From DAHUYF01 sp035623985 (GTDB lineage Bacteria > Pseudomonadota > Alphaproteobacteria > ATCC43930 > CGMCC-115725), in the NCBI GenBank assembly GCA_035623985.1, contig DASPSJ010000050.1, positions 12,989-76,988 on the forward strand: a stretch of 64,000 nt of DNA, in the 5' to 3' direction. Positions 41,723-52,803 of the stretch are shown here, in pieces. The number at the start of each line of letters is the position of its first letter. Position 1 is the stretch's first letter. Under the pieces are notes generated by a model, which saw only the letters and a program-made list of their open reading frames with translations, was not told the origin of the DNA and searched no databases. A program made the position numbers and the translations under genes.

Positions 41723-42852
41723 GCGGCGACATCGCCCCGCCGCTGGCGCTGCTCGCGGAGCTCACCCATCGCTGCCCGTTGCGCTGTCCTTATTGCTCGA
41801 ACCCGCTCGAGCTCGAGCGCGCCAGCGCCGAGCTCGACCAAGCGACCTGGCAGCGCGTGCTGAGCGAGGCGGCGGCGCTCGGCACGCTGCAAGTGCACTT
41901 CTCCGGCGGCGAGCCGTTGGTGCGGCGCGATCTCGCGGCGCTGGTGCGCCATGCCGGCGCGGTCGGGCTCTATAGCAACCTCATCACCTCGGGCGTCCTG
42001 CTCGACCGCGCCCGGCTTGCCGAACTGGTGGAGGCCGGGCTCGAGCATGTGCAGCTCAGCTTCCAGGATTCAGACGCGGTGAGCGCCGACCGCATCGCCG
42101 GCCTCGCCGAAGCGCATGTGAAGAAGCTCGCCGCGGCCGCGCTGGTGCGCGAGGCCGGACTGCCGCTCACCGTCAATGCGGTGATGCACCGCCAGAACCT
42201 CGAACGGCTGCCGGAGATGATCGAGCTCGCGCTCAAGCTCGGCGCCGGCCGGCTCGAAGTGGCGCACGTGCAGTATTACGGCTGGGCGCTTGCCAACCGC
42301 CGCGCGCTGCTGCCGACGGAGGCGCAGCTCGAGCGCGCGACATCCGTCGTCGCCGAGGCGCGCGTGCGGCTCAAGGGCATCCTCACCATCGACTACGTCG
42401 TGCCGGATTATTATGCGCGACGGCCGAAGGCGTGCATGGGCGGCTGGGGCCGGCAGTTCCTCAACGTCTCGCCCGCCGGCAAGGTGCTGCCTTGCCATGC
42501 CGCGGAGAGCCTGCCGGGCTTCGAATTTCCCTCGGTGCACGCGGCAAGCCTGACCGAGATCTGGTATCGCTCCGAAGCCTTCAACCGGTTCCGCGGCACC
42601 GCCTGGATGCCGGAGCCCTGCCACTCCTGCGAGCGGCGCGAGATCGATTGGGGCGGCTGCCGCTGCCAGGCCTTCGCGCTCACCGGCGATGCCGCGCGCA
42701 CCGACCCCGCTTGCGCTTTGGCACCCGACCGGGCGCTGCTCGACCGGCTGCGCGAGGCCGACGCCGCGGCACCCGCCGGCGATTTCATCTATCGTCAAAT
42801 CGGTGCTGCGCCGGCGCCCGCCGGACGCTATTTCCTCGCGCACTCGCCATAA
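41719..42852 (+). CDS. pqqE: Radical SAM enzyme PqqE
   Basis: The product is 377 aa. The radical-SAM cluster is Cys19-x3-Cys23-x2-Cys26 in THRCPLRCPYC. The C-terminal SPASM domain has further Cys residues (PEPCHSCERREIDWGGCRCQA). PqqE makes the C-C bond between Glu and Tyr of PqqA. No pqqF protease gene lies nearby, so PqqA must be cut by a protease encoded elsewhere. Confidence 0.97.
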   Translation: MSGDIAPPLALLAELTHRCPLRCPYCSNPLELERASAELDQATWQRVLSEAAALGTLQVHFSGGEPLVRRDLAALVRHAGAVGLYSNLITSGVLLDRARLAELVEAGLEHVQLSFQDSDAVSADRIAGLAEAHVKKLAAAALVREAGLPLTVNAVMHRQNLERLPEMIELALKLGAGRLEVAHVQYYGWALANRRALLPTEAQLERATSVVAEARVRLKGILTIDYVVPDYYARRPKACMGGWGRQFLNVSPAGKVLPCHAAESLPGFEFPSVHAASLTEIWYRSEAFNRFRGTAWMPEPCHSCERREIDWGGCRCQAFALTGDAARTDPACALAPDRALLDRLREADAAAPAGDFIYRQIGAAPAPAGRYFLAHSP

Positions 42853-43280
42853 ACGGGAGCGGCTCGACCGCATCCGCCGCGCCGGGCGCCGGCCCGATCG
42901 TCGCGAAAATCAGGGAGCAGGCCGGGATCTTTCGGCTCCGCGCAGCCATGCGGCCTTTCGCGGCGACCTGCGCCACACCGACTGCCAGCAAAGCTCGTCC
43001 TCAAGGACGTCATCGGCCGCCACGACAGCGTCGCCAAGGCGGGAACGGTCCGGGATTCCCGAGACAAGGATGACACAACGAATCCGATAAAAGTCTATTT
43101 TTGATTGTGAGATTTCAAATTGTCACGCTCCGTCATCATATTGAAAATACTCATCTTTTATCATCCTTGCTTGTGAATAATAATATTAATTAGAGAATCT
43201 CTTCAGAGATTCTACTTGCTATACAATTTACCAGGGCAATTGCGTTTTCGGGCAGAACTCGCCCTCTTTCGGAGGCAATC
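42853..43280. other. Intergenic region with AT-rich part and hairpin
   Basis: This 428-nt stretch has no supported gene. Its right half (about 43085-43230) is strongly A/T-rich compared with the rest of the window. A perfect 8-bp hairpin, AGAATCTC-TTCA-GAGATTCT, lies at 43194-43213, just upstream of a TATACAAT box. It probably holds the promoter of the gene at 43284. The low GC could mark a recent insertion. Confidence 0.45.
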
Positions 43281-43283
43281 GTG

Positions 43284-44018
43284 ATGGCTTTGAGCGATGA
43301 TTTTGACGTCGTCCAATTGTTCGTCGAATTCAGCCTGGAGTGGTTGGACAACCGCGGCTACGCGCTTACCGTCGATGCCGATTTGTCGAACTGGACCGCG
43401 GTCATGGCGGCATCGACGGACGCTTTCGTCAATCCGACCTTCGATCCGCGCCACGCCAGCCTGTCCGCGGCGAACAGCTTCTGGCTCGATGTTCGCTCCG
43501 GCTCGCACACCATTGCGACTTGCGCCGCGCGCCTCTTCGTCACCGACGATTTCCTCGCTCTCATGCGCACGCAGCGCCTATGGCAGGACGAGCCGCCGCC
43601 GGAGCTCGGCACGCTGGCGATCACTGCGCGGCGCGGAATGCCGATCATCGCCAGCCATATCGGACATGAGGGCGGCCTTTGGGTCCATCCGCGGCATCGC
43701 AAGCGCGGTCTCTCGGTCATCCTGCCGCATCTGACGCGCGCCCTGTGCGTGCGCGAATGGGACGTCGACTGGCAAACCGGCGTGACGCAGCGGGGGATCG
43801 GCGAGCGTGGCATCGCCAGATCGGCCTACGGCATGCGGCATGTCGAGCCGTGCTTTGAAGGCTATTTTCCGCCGACGCGAAGCCTCGAGCGGCTTTACTT
43901 CGCCTATATGGATCGCGAGGAGCTAATCGCCGGGCTCGACCGCGACACCGTTGCCGGCCTCCTCCCGGATCGCCACCAGCAGCCGCGTCACCTGCGCGCG
44001 CTTGTCAAGGAAAGGTAG
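43284..44018 (+). CDS. Putative GNAT-like acetyltransferase
   Basis: The product is 244 aa with ATG 43284 preceded by GGAGG; an adjacent GTG at 43281 is possible. The only recognisable motif is GGLWVHPRHRKRGLSVILPHLTRAL (about 131-155), similar to the acetyl-CoA-binding R/Q-x-x-G region of GNAT enzymes. The rest is not recognised. Its 3' end overlaps the convergent PAS gene by 96 nt, which is long for real neighbours. Confidence 0.6.
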   Translation: MALSDDFDVVQLFVEFSLEWLDNRGYALTVDADLSNWTAVMAASTDAFVNPTFDPRHASLSAANSFWLDVRSGSHTIATCAARLFVTDDFLALMRTQRLWQDEPPPELGTLAITARRGMPIIASHIGHEGGLWVHPRHRKRGLSVILPHLTRALCVREWDVDWQTGVTQRGIGERGIARSAYGMRHVEPCFEGYFPPTRSLERLYFAYMDREELIAGLDRDTVAGLLPDRHQQPRHLRALVKER

Positions 44019-44753
44019 GATCAGCCGCGTATAGTGATGGGTGGTGCCGCCGATACCGCAGCGCATGCGATGCAGGCGCGGGACCGCGGTCAGGCGGACG
44101 GTATTGTAGTCGCGCATCACGCTGTCGGCCATGATCGCCACGGGATAGGCCCGCGGCGCTTCGTAACGGCCGATCGGCACGTCGTAGCCGAACAGCTCGT
44201 AACGGAATTCCTCCGGGTCGCCGCTGCTGACGTCGACGACGTGCAGCTTGCCGATGATGCCGGCGCGCGTGAGGGGGACCGTATCGATGCTGGAGAACTG
44301 GCAGGCGCCGGCGGCGCGCAGATCGCCCCAGTAGCGGTAGAGGCTGCTCAGCGGATCACCGCGCGTCGGGAGGCTGTTGAGTTTGAGGGCGCGCCGTTCG
44401 ACATAATTGCCGTCGTGATCGGAAGTGATATCGATCAGATTCGAGCGGATGAAGGGAATGGTCTGGGCCTCCCGCGCGAAGGCCGTGAGCCTCGGCGGCC
44501 GGGAAGCCGCCTTCACCGGAATCGGGATCGGCGTCGGCGAGGCGGAGGGGGTGCCGGCGTCCGGCATCGACACGGCCCTGCATCCCTGCTCGCGGCAATG
44601 CGACGCCGCCGCGGCGTAATTGCGCGCGGTATGCTCGAAGCCGGCAATGTGTTCAATCGTTGAAAGCGCGCGCAGATAACTGCAACTCTCCGTTTCGGCG
44701 CAGGCGATCTCCGGCCGGGCGTCGCCAACCCTGACAGACGCGTTGATCACCAT
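43923..44753 (-). CDS. PAS_5-type sensory domain protein
   Basis: The 276-aa form starts at ATG 44753, overlapping the XRE stop as TGATG. The C-terminal two-thirds contain SSLYRYWGDLRAAGACQFSSID, then GIIGKLHVVDVSSGDPEEFRYELFGYD and a Tyr/Arg-rich tail. This is the PAS_5 domain often found in alphaproteobacterial signalling proteins (sequence judgement, not searched). The N-terminal 80 residues carry Cys and basic residues of unknown use. It is co-transcribed with an XRE regulator. Confidence 0.7.
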   Translation of the reverse strand: MVINASVRVGDARPEIACAETESCSYLRALSTIEHIAGFEHTARNYAAAASHCREQGCRAVSMPDAGTPSASPTPIPIPVKAASRPPRLTAFAREAQTIPFIRSNLIDITSDHDGNYVERRALKLNSLPTRGDPLSSLYRYWGDLRAAGACQFSSIDTVPLTRAGIIGKLHVVDVSSGDPEEFRYELFGYDVPIGRYEAPRAYPVAIMADSVMRDYNTVRLTAVPRLHRMRCGIGGTTHHYTRLILPFLDKRAQVTRLLVAIREEAGNGVAVEPGD

Positions 44754-45196
44754 CACACGTCGTCGTCCGTCGAACGCTCGGCCATCCGCGCCATGATCAG
44801 CAGGCAGGCCGAGCGCAGCCGTGGATCCTTGATCCCGTAATAGGCACCCAGCACCATCGACGCTTCCTTGCGCGTCAGATCCGACGCCCCCACCGTTTCT
44901 TCTGGATGGCCGGTCTCGTCGAGGCCTTCAAAAAAATAGGGCAGCGAAACGTTGAGAATGCGTGCTAGCTGGTAGAGCCGGCTGGCGCTGATCCGGTTCT
45001 CGCCGGTCTCGTATTTTTGCACCGCCTGGAAGGAGAGCCCGACTTTGGCGCCGAGCTCGGTCTGCGTCAGCCCCGCTTGCGCGCGGCGCAGCCGCAACTG
45101 TCCCCCGACATGCTGGTCGATCGGATCCGGGCCATCGACGATCACGGTGCGGCGCTTGAAGGACGGGCCGGAGCCGTCGGCATCGGATACGGGCAT
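44753..45196 (-). CDS. XRE-family transcriptional regulator
   Basis: The 147-aa form begins MPVSDADGSG (ATG 45196); a TTG at 45208 with GGAG upstream is an alternative. The helix-turn-helix is LRLRRAQAGLTQTELGAKVGLSFQAVQKYETGENRISASRLYQLARILNV (about 35-84), a standard XRE repressor fold. The C-terminal part (KEASMVLGAYYGIKDPRLRSACL) is a small helical domain. It precedes the PAS-type gene. The adjacent upstream 45200-45290 is A/T-rich and is its likely promoter. Confidence 0.9.
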   Translation of the reverse strand: MPVSDADGSGPSFKRRTVIVDGPDPIDQHVGGQLRLRRAQAGLTQTELGAKVGLSFQAVQKYETGENRISASRLYQLARILNVSLPYFFEGLDETGHPEETVGASDLTRKEASMVLGAYYGIKDPRLRSACLLIMARMAERSTDDDV

Positions 45197-45375
45197 CAAC
45201 TTTCTCAAGGTCGTCTCCTATTGCAGCAACCCTAAACTGTAGCGTAGCAGAGAAAATTTATCAATTTATAAGTGAATATGGTTAATCATTTGCGCCATCG
45301 ATCAATGCACGGCAAGTATAAGGTCGCCGTTGACAATATGCGACGCCGACGTCGCGGCCGTTTTTTTGCCGCTGT

Positions 45376-46434
45376 TCAGTGTACTACATAGCCCTCGGTT
45401 GCTCCGCGCGGCGGCCCGTCGACTGCCGCGCGGAGGCTGCGTGCGAGCCAGCTCGAGACGTGTATACGATAATGCAGGGGATCCCAATAGTTGTCGTCCG
45501 AGCGGGTTACTTCGCTCGAGATCATGAAGTCGACGAGCCGCGTATCCGGTGACGCGGCAGCGAGCGCGGCGAGCCGCAGCTTGCATTCGTCCCAAACGAT
45601 CGCCTCGCGGCTGCCCGGACGCGGCTGTGCGGCAAGATGGTAAGGCACGAGGAAGAGGATCTTCTTCGCCTCGGGCATGGCGCGAAGCAAGTCGCTCAGC
45701 AACGCGAGCGCGGGAAAACGCAACGCCCGCCGCTCTTCAGCGCTCATCTGCACCGGCGGCACCACCGGCGCAATTGCTGCGAGGCCGTTGGGATAGAGAT
45801 GCGCGCGCGCGCGCGCGACATCGTAGACGGCGTCATCCGGCAGAAAATCGGTGTAGCCGTCGCGCCCATAGGGCCGCGGCCGCAATCCCGTCAACACGCC
45901 GAATTCGATGCCGGCCTGCTCGACGGCGTAGAGGTTGAATTGCTCGAGATAGTCGTTCCAGGGATCGTCGTCATACATCCACTCCGGGAAGGAGCGCTCG
46001 GTATATTTGGCGATGTCATCGCCGGTCTCGCACCAGACGATGTCGATGCCGACGAGCAGGACCCTGGCATCGGGGTGGTGGCGGGCGAAGAGCATGCCCA
46101 GGCGCCATTGCTCGTAGGCGGTGGCGCTGTTCATCGCGAGGTTGGCAAAGCGCGCGCCGAACAGCGGATCGAGCTCCGCCGGACGCAGCAGCCGGCTGGT
46201 CGAGGTGCCGAGAATGATGCTGTCGAACGCGCTCGACCGCGCCAGGGCCGGGAAGGAATAGCGCGCGTTGGTAGTGATGGGGCTGCGATCGAAGGGCGGC
46301 GAGAAGGCGAGCGTGTCGAAGGGATCCAGGATGACGACGAAGGCGTAGATCGCGCCGCCGAGCGCCAAGGAAAGACTGAGCAGCCGGCGGCAGAATCCTC
46401 GCCAGGGATCAGAACTGGAAATAGATGAATTCAT
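45376..46434 (-). CDS. SGNH-like partner of an MBOAT acyltransferase (AlgJ/AlgX-like role)
   Basis: The 352-aa form starts MNSSISSSDPW (ATG 46434). An N-terminal membrane anchor (about 18-36) precedes an SGNH-like extracytoplasmic domain (DSIILGTSTSRLL, then VLLVGIDIVW, and DSxxYxDPxHY-like NYWDPLHYRIHVSSWLAR, where Asp/His could be catalytic). It overlaps the MBOAT gene by 26 nt. Such pairs transfer acyl groups onto a secreted polysaccharide or peptidoglycan. No polymerase gene is nearby. Confidence 0.75.
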   Translation of the reverse strand: MNSSISSSDPWRGFCRRLLSLSLALGGAIYAFVVILDPFDTLAFSPPFDRSPITTNARYSFPALARSSAFDSIILGTSTSRLLRPAELDPLFGARFANLAMNSATAYEQWRLGMLFARHHPDARVLLVGIDIVWCETGDDIAKYTERSFPEWMYDDDPWNDYLEQFNLYAVEQAGIEFGVLTGLRPRPYGRDGYTDFLPDDAVYDVARARAHLYPNGLAAIAPVVPPVQMSAEERRALRFPALALLSDLLRAMPEAKKILFLVPYHLAAQPRPGSREAIVWDECKLRLAALAAASPDTRLVDFMISSEVTRSDDNYWDPLHYRIHVSSWLARSLRAAVDGPPRGATEGYVVH

Positions 46435-47785
46435 GCTGCAGCCGGCCTCCGATCGCCAGCAAGGCCCAGACCAGCGCCACCGCCGCCGCGCCTGCCGCCC
46501 AGCCATTCGGCCGCAGCCGGGCGAGCATTGCCTGCTGGCTGGTCGGCCCCAGCAGCGACACCGCCAGGCCGACGAAAAGAACGGCGCGGTTGTCGAACCG
46601 CACTTTGCCGAAGCCATTGGACCCGGCCATGGCCTGCAGGATGTGCCCGGCGGTGGCGAAATCGGCGGCACGGAACAACACCCAGCCCATGAGCACGAAC
46701 AGCATGGTGAGCGTCCAGCCGGCGAGCCAAGGCAAGTGGAGCCGGCGCCGCGTCCAGGCGCCATTCACCGCCAGCGCCACGCCGTGCAACCCGCCCCAGG
46801 CGACGAAGGTCCAGCTCGCGCCGTGCCAGAGCCCGCCCAGCAGCATGGTGAGGATGACATTGACCGCCTGGCGCAGGCCGCCCCGGCGGTTGCCGCCGAG
46901 CGGAATGTAGAGATAGTCGCGCAAGATGCGCGACAAGGTGATGTGCCAGCCCCGCCAGAACTCGCGGATCGAGGCGGCGCGATAGGGCGCATCGAAATTG
47001 AACGGCAGGCGGAAGCCGAACATCAGCGCCAGCCCGATCGCCATGTCGGAATAGCCGGAGAAATCGAAATAGATCTGGAGCGCGAAACCCACCGCCGCCG
47101 CCCAGCCCTCGGCGAAGTTGAGCGCGGTGCCCGCCGCCGCCTTGGCGAAGAGCAGGTTGACGTTGGGCGCGAGCGTGTCGGCAAGCGCCACTTTCTTCAT
47201 CAGGCCAAGGATGAACAGCATCGCGCCGCGGCCCAGATTCTCCCACGTCTCCGGCCGGCGCGGCGGCGCGTCGAATTGCGGGATGATCTCGTTGTGGCGA
47301 ACGATCGGCCCGGCGATGAGTTGCGGGAAGAAGAAGACGAAGAGGCAGTAATCCGCCAGCGGATAGATGTGGCGGTCGCCGCGCCGGAGATCGACGAGGT
47401 AGGAGATCTTCTGGAAAACGAAGAAGCTGATGCCGAGCGGCAGGATGATGTCGAGGCTGGGCGGGACGCGGCCGGTCAACGCGAAGAGGTTGGCAAGAAA
47501 GAAGTTGGCGTATTTGAAGAATCCCAACGCGCCCAGATTGAGCACGATGCCGAGATCGAGCCAGAAGCGGCCATGCCCGGCGGCAAACAGCCGCGCCAGC
47601 AGCCAATTGGCCAGCGCAAGGCCGACCAGCAGCGGCACGAAGCGCACGTCCCAATAGCCGTAATACACCAGCGACGCCGCGATCAGCAGCCCGATCCGCA
47701 GGGCGCGGCGGCGGGCGACGGCGTAATAGAGCCCGAGCGTGACCGGCAGGAAGACGAGGATGAAGATGCTCGAGCTGAACAGCAT
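46409..47785 (-). CDS. MBOAT family O-acyltransferase (AlgI/DltB-like)
   Basis: The product is 458 aa with about ten membrane helices. MBOAT signatures are FNFDAPYRAASIREFWRGWHITLSRILRDYLYIPLGGNR and the catalytic His region LLGGLWHGASWTFVAWGGLHG. It moves an acyl group from a cytoplasmic donor to the outer face, where the SGNH-like partner places it on a polymer such as an exopolysaccharide. Confidence 0.93.
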   Translation of the reverse strand: MLFSSSIFILVFLPVTLGLYYAVARRRALRIGLLIAASLVYYGYWDVRFVPLLVGLALANWLLARLFAAGHGRFWLDLGIVLNLGALGFFKYANFFLANLFALTGRVPPSLDIILPLGISFFVFQKISYLVDLRRGDRHIYPLADYCLFVFFFPQLIAGPIVRHNEIIPQFDAPPRRPETWENLGRGAMLFILGLMKKVALADTLAPNVNLLFAKAAAGTALNFAEGWAAAVGFALQIYFDFSGYSDMAIGLALMFGFRLPFNFDAPYRAASIREFWRGWHITLSRILRDYLYIPLGGNRRGGLRQAVNVILTMLLGGLWHGASWTFVAWGGLHGVALAVNGAWTRRRLHLPWLAGWTLTMLFVLMGWVLFRAADFATAGHILQAMAGSNGFGKVRFDNRAVLFVGLAVSLLGPTSQQAMLARLRPNGWAAGAAAVALVWALLAIGGRLQHEFIYFQF

Positions 47786-47852
47786 GCCGGCGCTCTTCTA
47801 CCCGATCGGCGGCGGCAATTGCAGGCTTAATTTTCGGGCTCCCGGCCGCGCG

Positions 47853-49661
47853 TCACCGGCCGCTGACGCCCAGTTCGTTGGTCCAGCCCTCCGGCACCGG
47901 GACGGCGAAGCCCAGCAATAGCTGCGCGTAGGTCTTGGCCTGGGTGTCGAGGCGCAGCGACGAGGTGCCGCCGCCGCCGAGGCTGTCATGCAGCACGAAG
48001 TTGAGCGCGTGCGTGCCCGGCAGGTCGAACCGCTCGACGGCGCCGTCGACGAGATGCGCGAGATAGGTCTTCACCGCCTCCGGCGTCAGCGCCGCGCGGA
48101 TCGCCGGCAGATATGCCGCATGCCGCGCCATGACGCCGATATTGGCGTCGTTGCCCTTGTCGCCGCTGCGCGCTACCGCCAGGCACAGCAGCGGCACCTC
48201 CACGCGCCGGCCCGGCGGCAGCGCGTCGGTCACCGGCGCCGGCGGCGGCACCGCATCGGCGCCGCCGATGGTGACGGCATGCGCCAACGTCACCTTTTCG
48301 CCAGCGACTCGCACGGCGATATCAACCAGGCGCTTGTCGATGAGAAAAGAATGAAGCTGCACCGCCGGCGAGACCGAGGGCCGCCCCGCGCCGAGGCCAC
48401 AGCGACCGGTCGACATGCTGAGCCCGGAGCCGACATATTCCTTGGAGAACAGCTCCGCCCCTTCGGCCGTGGGATGGCGGATGGCGAGCCGCAGCACCAC
48501 CTCCCGGCTTTCCGTCGCGACGGGCCGCGCGTTGGTGCCGTAAAGCGATTCCGCGCCGACGATCTGCAGTGCCGTCTGGCTGAAATCGCCAAGCCCGGCC
48601 GCCGCCAGCATGCGTCGGGTCTTCTTCAGGATCGCCTCGCCGTTGCGCCGCGCCCGCTCCGCCGCGTCGAAGCCTGCCACCACCATGGTGCCGACGCAGC
48701 CGAAGCCGCCGGGGTAGGTGGCGCTCACCTTGTACGTCCCGGTCGGCGCCCGGCCGCGCGCGCCGCTGACCTGCACGCGGTCCTTGCCGGCTTGCGTCAG
48801 ACGCACTTGCGTGAAGTCGCAGATCACGTCCGGCAGCACATAGGCGCGGGGATCGCCGATCTCATAGAGCATCTGCTCGCCGAGGCTGAGCGGCGAGACG
48901 AGGCCGCCGGTGCCGTCCGGCTTGGTGACGACGAAACTGCCATCCGCCCGCGCCTCGGCGATGGGAAAGCCCATATCGTCCCAACCCTCGGCCACCTCCC
49001 ACCAATCGGTGAAATTGCCGCCGGTCGCCTGCGCGCCGCATTCCAAGAGATGGCCGGCGAGGCTGCCGGCAGCAAGCAGGTCGTAATCCTTCGGCGCCCA
49101 GCCGAACTCGTGGATGAGGGGTCCCAGCACCAGCGCGCTGTCGACGCAGCGGCCGGTGACGACGATGTCGGCGCCGGCGTCGAGCGCCGCGGCGATGGGA
49201 AAGCCGCCGAGATAGGCATTGACGCTGAGCAGCCGTTCCGGCAAGGGCGCGCCGGTTGCGAGATCCCGCGGATCGCTTTTGCGGAGATCCTCGAGGCGCG
49301 GCAGAAGGTCGTCGCCCTCGACCGTGCCGATGCGAAGAGAGACCCCGGCCTCGGCGGCGATCTTCTCCAGCGCCGCGCGGCAGGCGGCGAGATTGACGCC
49401 GCCGGCATTGGCGATAACCCTGATCTTTTTCGCGGCGATCTCGCGCAGCAGCGGCTTCATGGCGAGCGTGATGAAATCGGTGGCATAGCCCGCCTCGGGC
49501 GAGCGCGCATGCATCTTGGCGAGGATCGACATGGTGACTTCGGCGAGGTAGTCGAAGACGAGATAATGCACGTTGCCTTTCTCGACGAGCTGACGCGGTG
49601 CCGAAGCGGTATCGCCCCAATAGCCCGACGCACCGCCGATGCGCACGATCTTTTCGGTCAT
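47853..49661 (-). CDS. atuA: Acyclic terpene utilisation protein AtuA-like
   Basis: The product is 602 aa (GGAGAG before ATG). VRIGGASGYWGDTASAPRQLVEKGNVHYLVFDYLAEVTMSILAKM and GRCVDSALVLGPLIHEFGW are typical of the AtuA family, whose exact reaction is unresolved but which is needed for citronellol/geraniol catabolism in Pseudomonas. It is the last gene of a seven-gene minus-strand operon with geranyl-CoA-carboxylase-type enzymes. Confidence 0.88.
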   Translation of the reverse strand: MTEKIVRIGGASGYWGDTASAPRQLVEKGNVHYLVFDYLAEVTMSILAKMHARSPEAGYATDFITLAMKPLLREIAAKKIRVIANAGGVNLAACRAALEKIAAEAGVSLRIGTVEGDDLLPRLEDLRKSDPRDLATGAPLPERLLSVNAYLGGFPIAAALDAGADIVVTGRCVDSALVLGPLIHEFGWAPKDYDLLAAGSLAGHLLECGAQATGGNFTDWWEVAEGWDDMGFPIAEARADGSFVVTKPDGTGGLVSPLSLGEQMLYEIGDPRAYVLPDVICDFTQVRLTQAGKDRVQVSGARGRAPTGTYKVSATYPGGFGCVGTMVVAGFDAAERARRNGEAILKKTRRMLAAAGLGDFSQTALQIVGAESLYGTNARPVATESREVVLRLAIRHPTAEGAELFSKEYVGSGLSMSTGRCGLGAGRPSVSPAVQLHSFLIDKRLVDIAVRVAGEKVTLAHAVTIGGADAVPPPAPVTDALPPGRRVEVPLLCLAVARSGDKGNDANIGVMARHAAYLPAIRAALTPEAVKTYLAHLVDGAVERFDLPGTHALNFVLHDSLGGGGTSSLRLDTQAKTYAQLLLGFAVPVPEGWTNELGVSGR

Positions 49662-49688
49662 GGGGTGCTCTCCAATCGGTTAGCGTCT

Positions 49689-50831
49689 TCAGAAGCCCAA
49701 TTGCCGCGCCGCGAGATCGCGCATGATCTCCTCGGCGCCGCCGCCGATGGCGTTGACGCGGACCTCGCGATAGATGCGCTCGACCTTTGGCCCGCGCATG
49801 AAGCCGGCGCCGCCGAAAATCTGCACCGCCTCGCGCGCGCAGAATTCCATGGTCAGCGTCGCCTGGTTCTTGAGCAGGCAAATATCCGCCACCGGGTTCT
49901 CGCCCTGATCGACGCGCCAGGCGGTGCTTTCGAGATAGGCCTGGGTCGCGTTGATGCGCATCGCCATGTCGACGAGCTTGTGGCGGATCACCTGGTGCTC
50001 GATAAGCTTCCGGCCAAAGGTCTGCCGCTCCTTGGCATAGGCGGCGGCCTCGTCGAGGCAGACCCGGGCGTAGCCGTTGCAGCCCGCCGCCATGCCCAGC
50101 CTTTCGCGGTTGAAATTGCGCATGATCAGGCGGAAGCCGTCATTCTCCGCACCGAGCAGATTGCCGGCCGGCACGCGGCAATCGCCGAAATAAAGCGTCG
50201 CCGTATCCGACGCCCACCAGCCCATCTTCTTGAGCGGCGTGCGCGCGAAGCCGGGCGTATCGGCCTCGATCACCAACAGCGAGACGCCGCCGCGCCCCGC
50301 CCCGCCGGTGCGCACCGCGACGGTCACGACATCGGCGCGCATGCCGGAGGTGATGAAGGTCTTGGTGCCGTTGACGACGTAAGCGTCGCCGTCGCGGCGC
50401 GCGGTGGTCTGAAGGCTCGCGACATCGGAGCCGGCATCCGGCTCGGTGATGGCGAGCGCGCTGATCTTGCGCCCGGCGAGGATATCGGGCAGCAAGCGGC
50501 GCTTCAGCGTCTCGTTGCCGGCAAAGGCGATGGGCGGCGCGCCGATGGTGTGGCTTTGCAGGCTGGCGGCGATGCCGCCGGCGCCGGCACGCGCCAACTC
50601 CTGCGCCGCGATGATGCCGTAGAAGCTGTCGGTCTCGACGCCGCCATAGGCTTCGGGGAAGCCCAGGCCCAGCAACCCCACCTCGGCCGCCGCCTTGTAA
50701 AGCTCGCGCGGAAAAGTCTCGGCCTCGTCCCAGGCAGCGGCGAAAGGCTCGATCTCCTTGGCGACGAAGCGGCGCAGCGTATCGCGGAAGGCTTCGTGCT
50801 CCGCGGTGTAGTAAGGGCTTTCCCCGGGCAT
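49689..50831 (-). CDS. Acyl-CoA dehydrogenase of the Atu operon
   Basis: The product is 380 aa. FAD-binding signature LAITEPDAGSDVASLQTTARRDGDAYVVNG and the C-terminal QIFGGAGFMRGPKVERIYREVRVNAIGGGAEEIMRDL part (Glu near LLxxE position) mark an acyl-CoA dehydrogenase. It presumably oxidises a branched acyl-CoA of the terpene pathway. The gap to the carboxylase gene is 4 nt. Confidence 0.9.
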   Translation of the reverse strand: MPGESPYYTAEHEAFRDTLRRFVAKEIEPFAAAWDEAETFPRELYKAAAEVGLLGLGFPEAYGGVETDSFYGIIAAQELARAGAGGIAASLQSHTIGAPPIAFAGNETLKRRLLPDILAGRKISALAITEPDAGSDVASLQTTARRDGDAYVVNGTKTFITSGMRADVVTVAVRTGGAGRGGVSLLVIEADTPGFARTPLKKMGWWASDTATLYFGDCRVPAGNLLGAENDGFRLIMRNFNRERLGMAAGCNGYARVCLDEAAAYAKERQTFGRKLIEHQVIRHKLVDMAMRINATQAYLESTAWRVDQGENPVADICLLKNQATLTMEFCAREAVQIFGGAGFMRGPKVERIYREVRVNAIGGGAEEIMRDLAARQLGF

Positions 50832-50835
50832 CGCG

Positions 50836-52799
<1,964 letters not shown>

Positions 52800-52803
<4 letters not shown>

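Noticed and set aside
43194..43213. Hairpin as a terminator of pqqE
   Set aside because: It is 340 nt downstream of pqqE and lacks a T-run; a promoter-linked role for the next gene is more likely.
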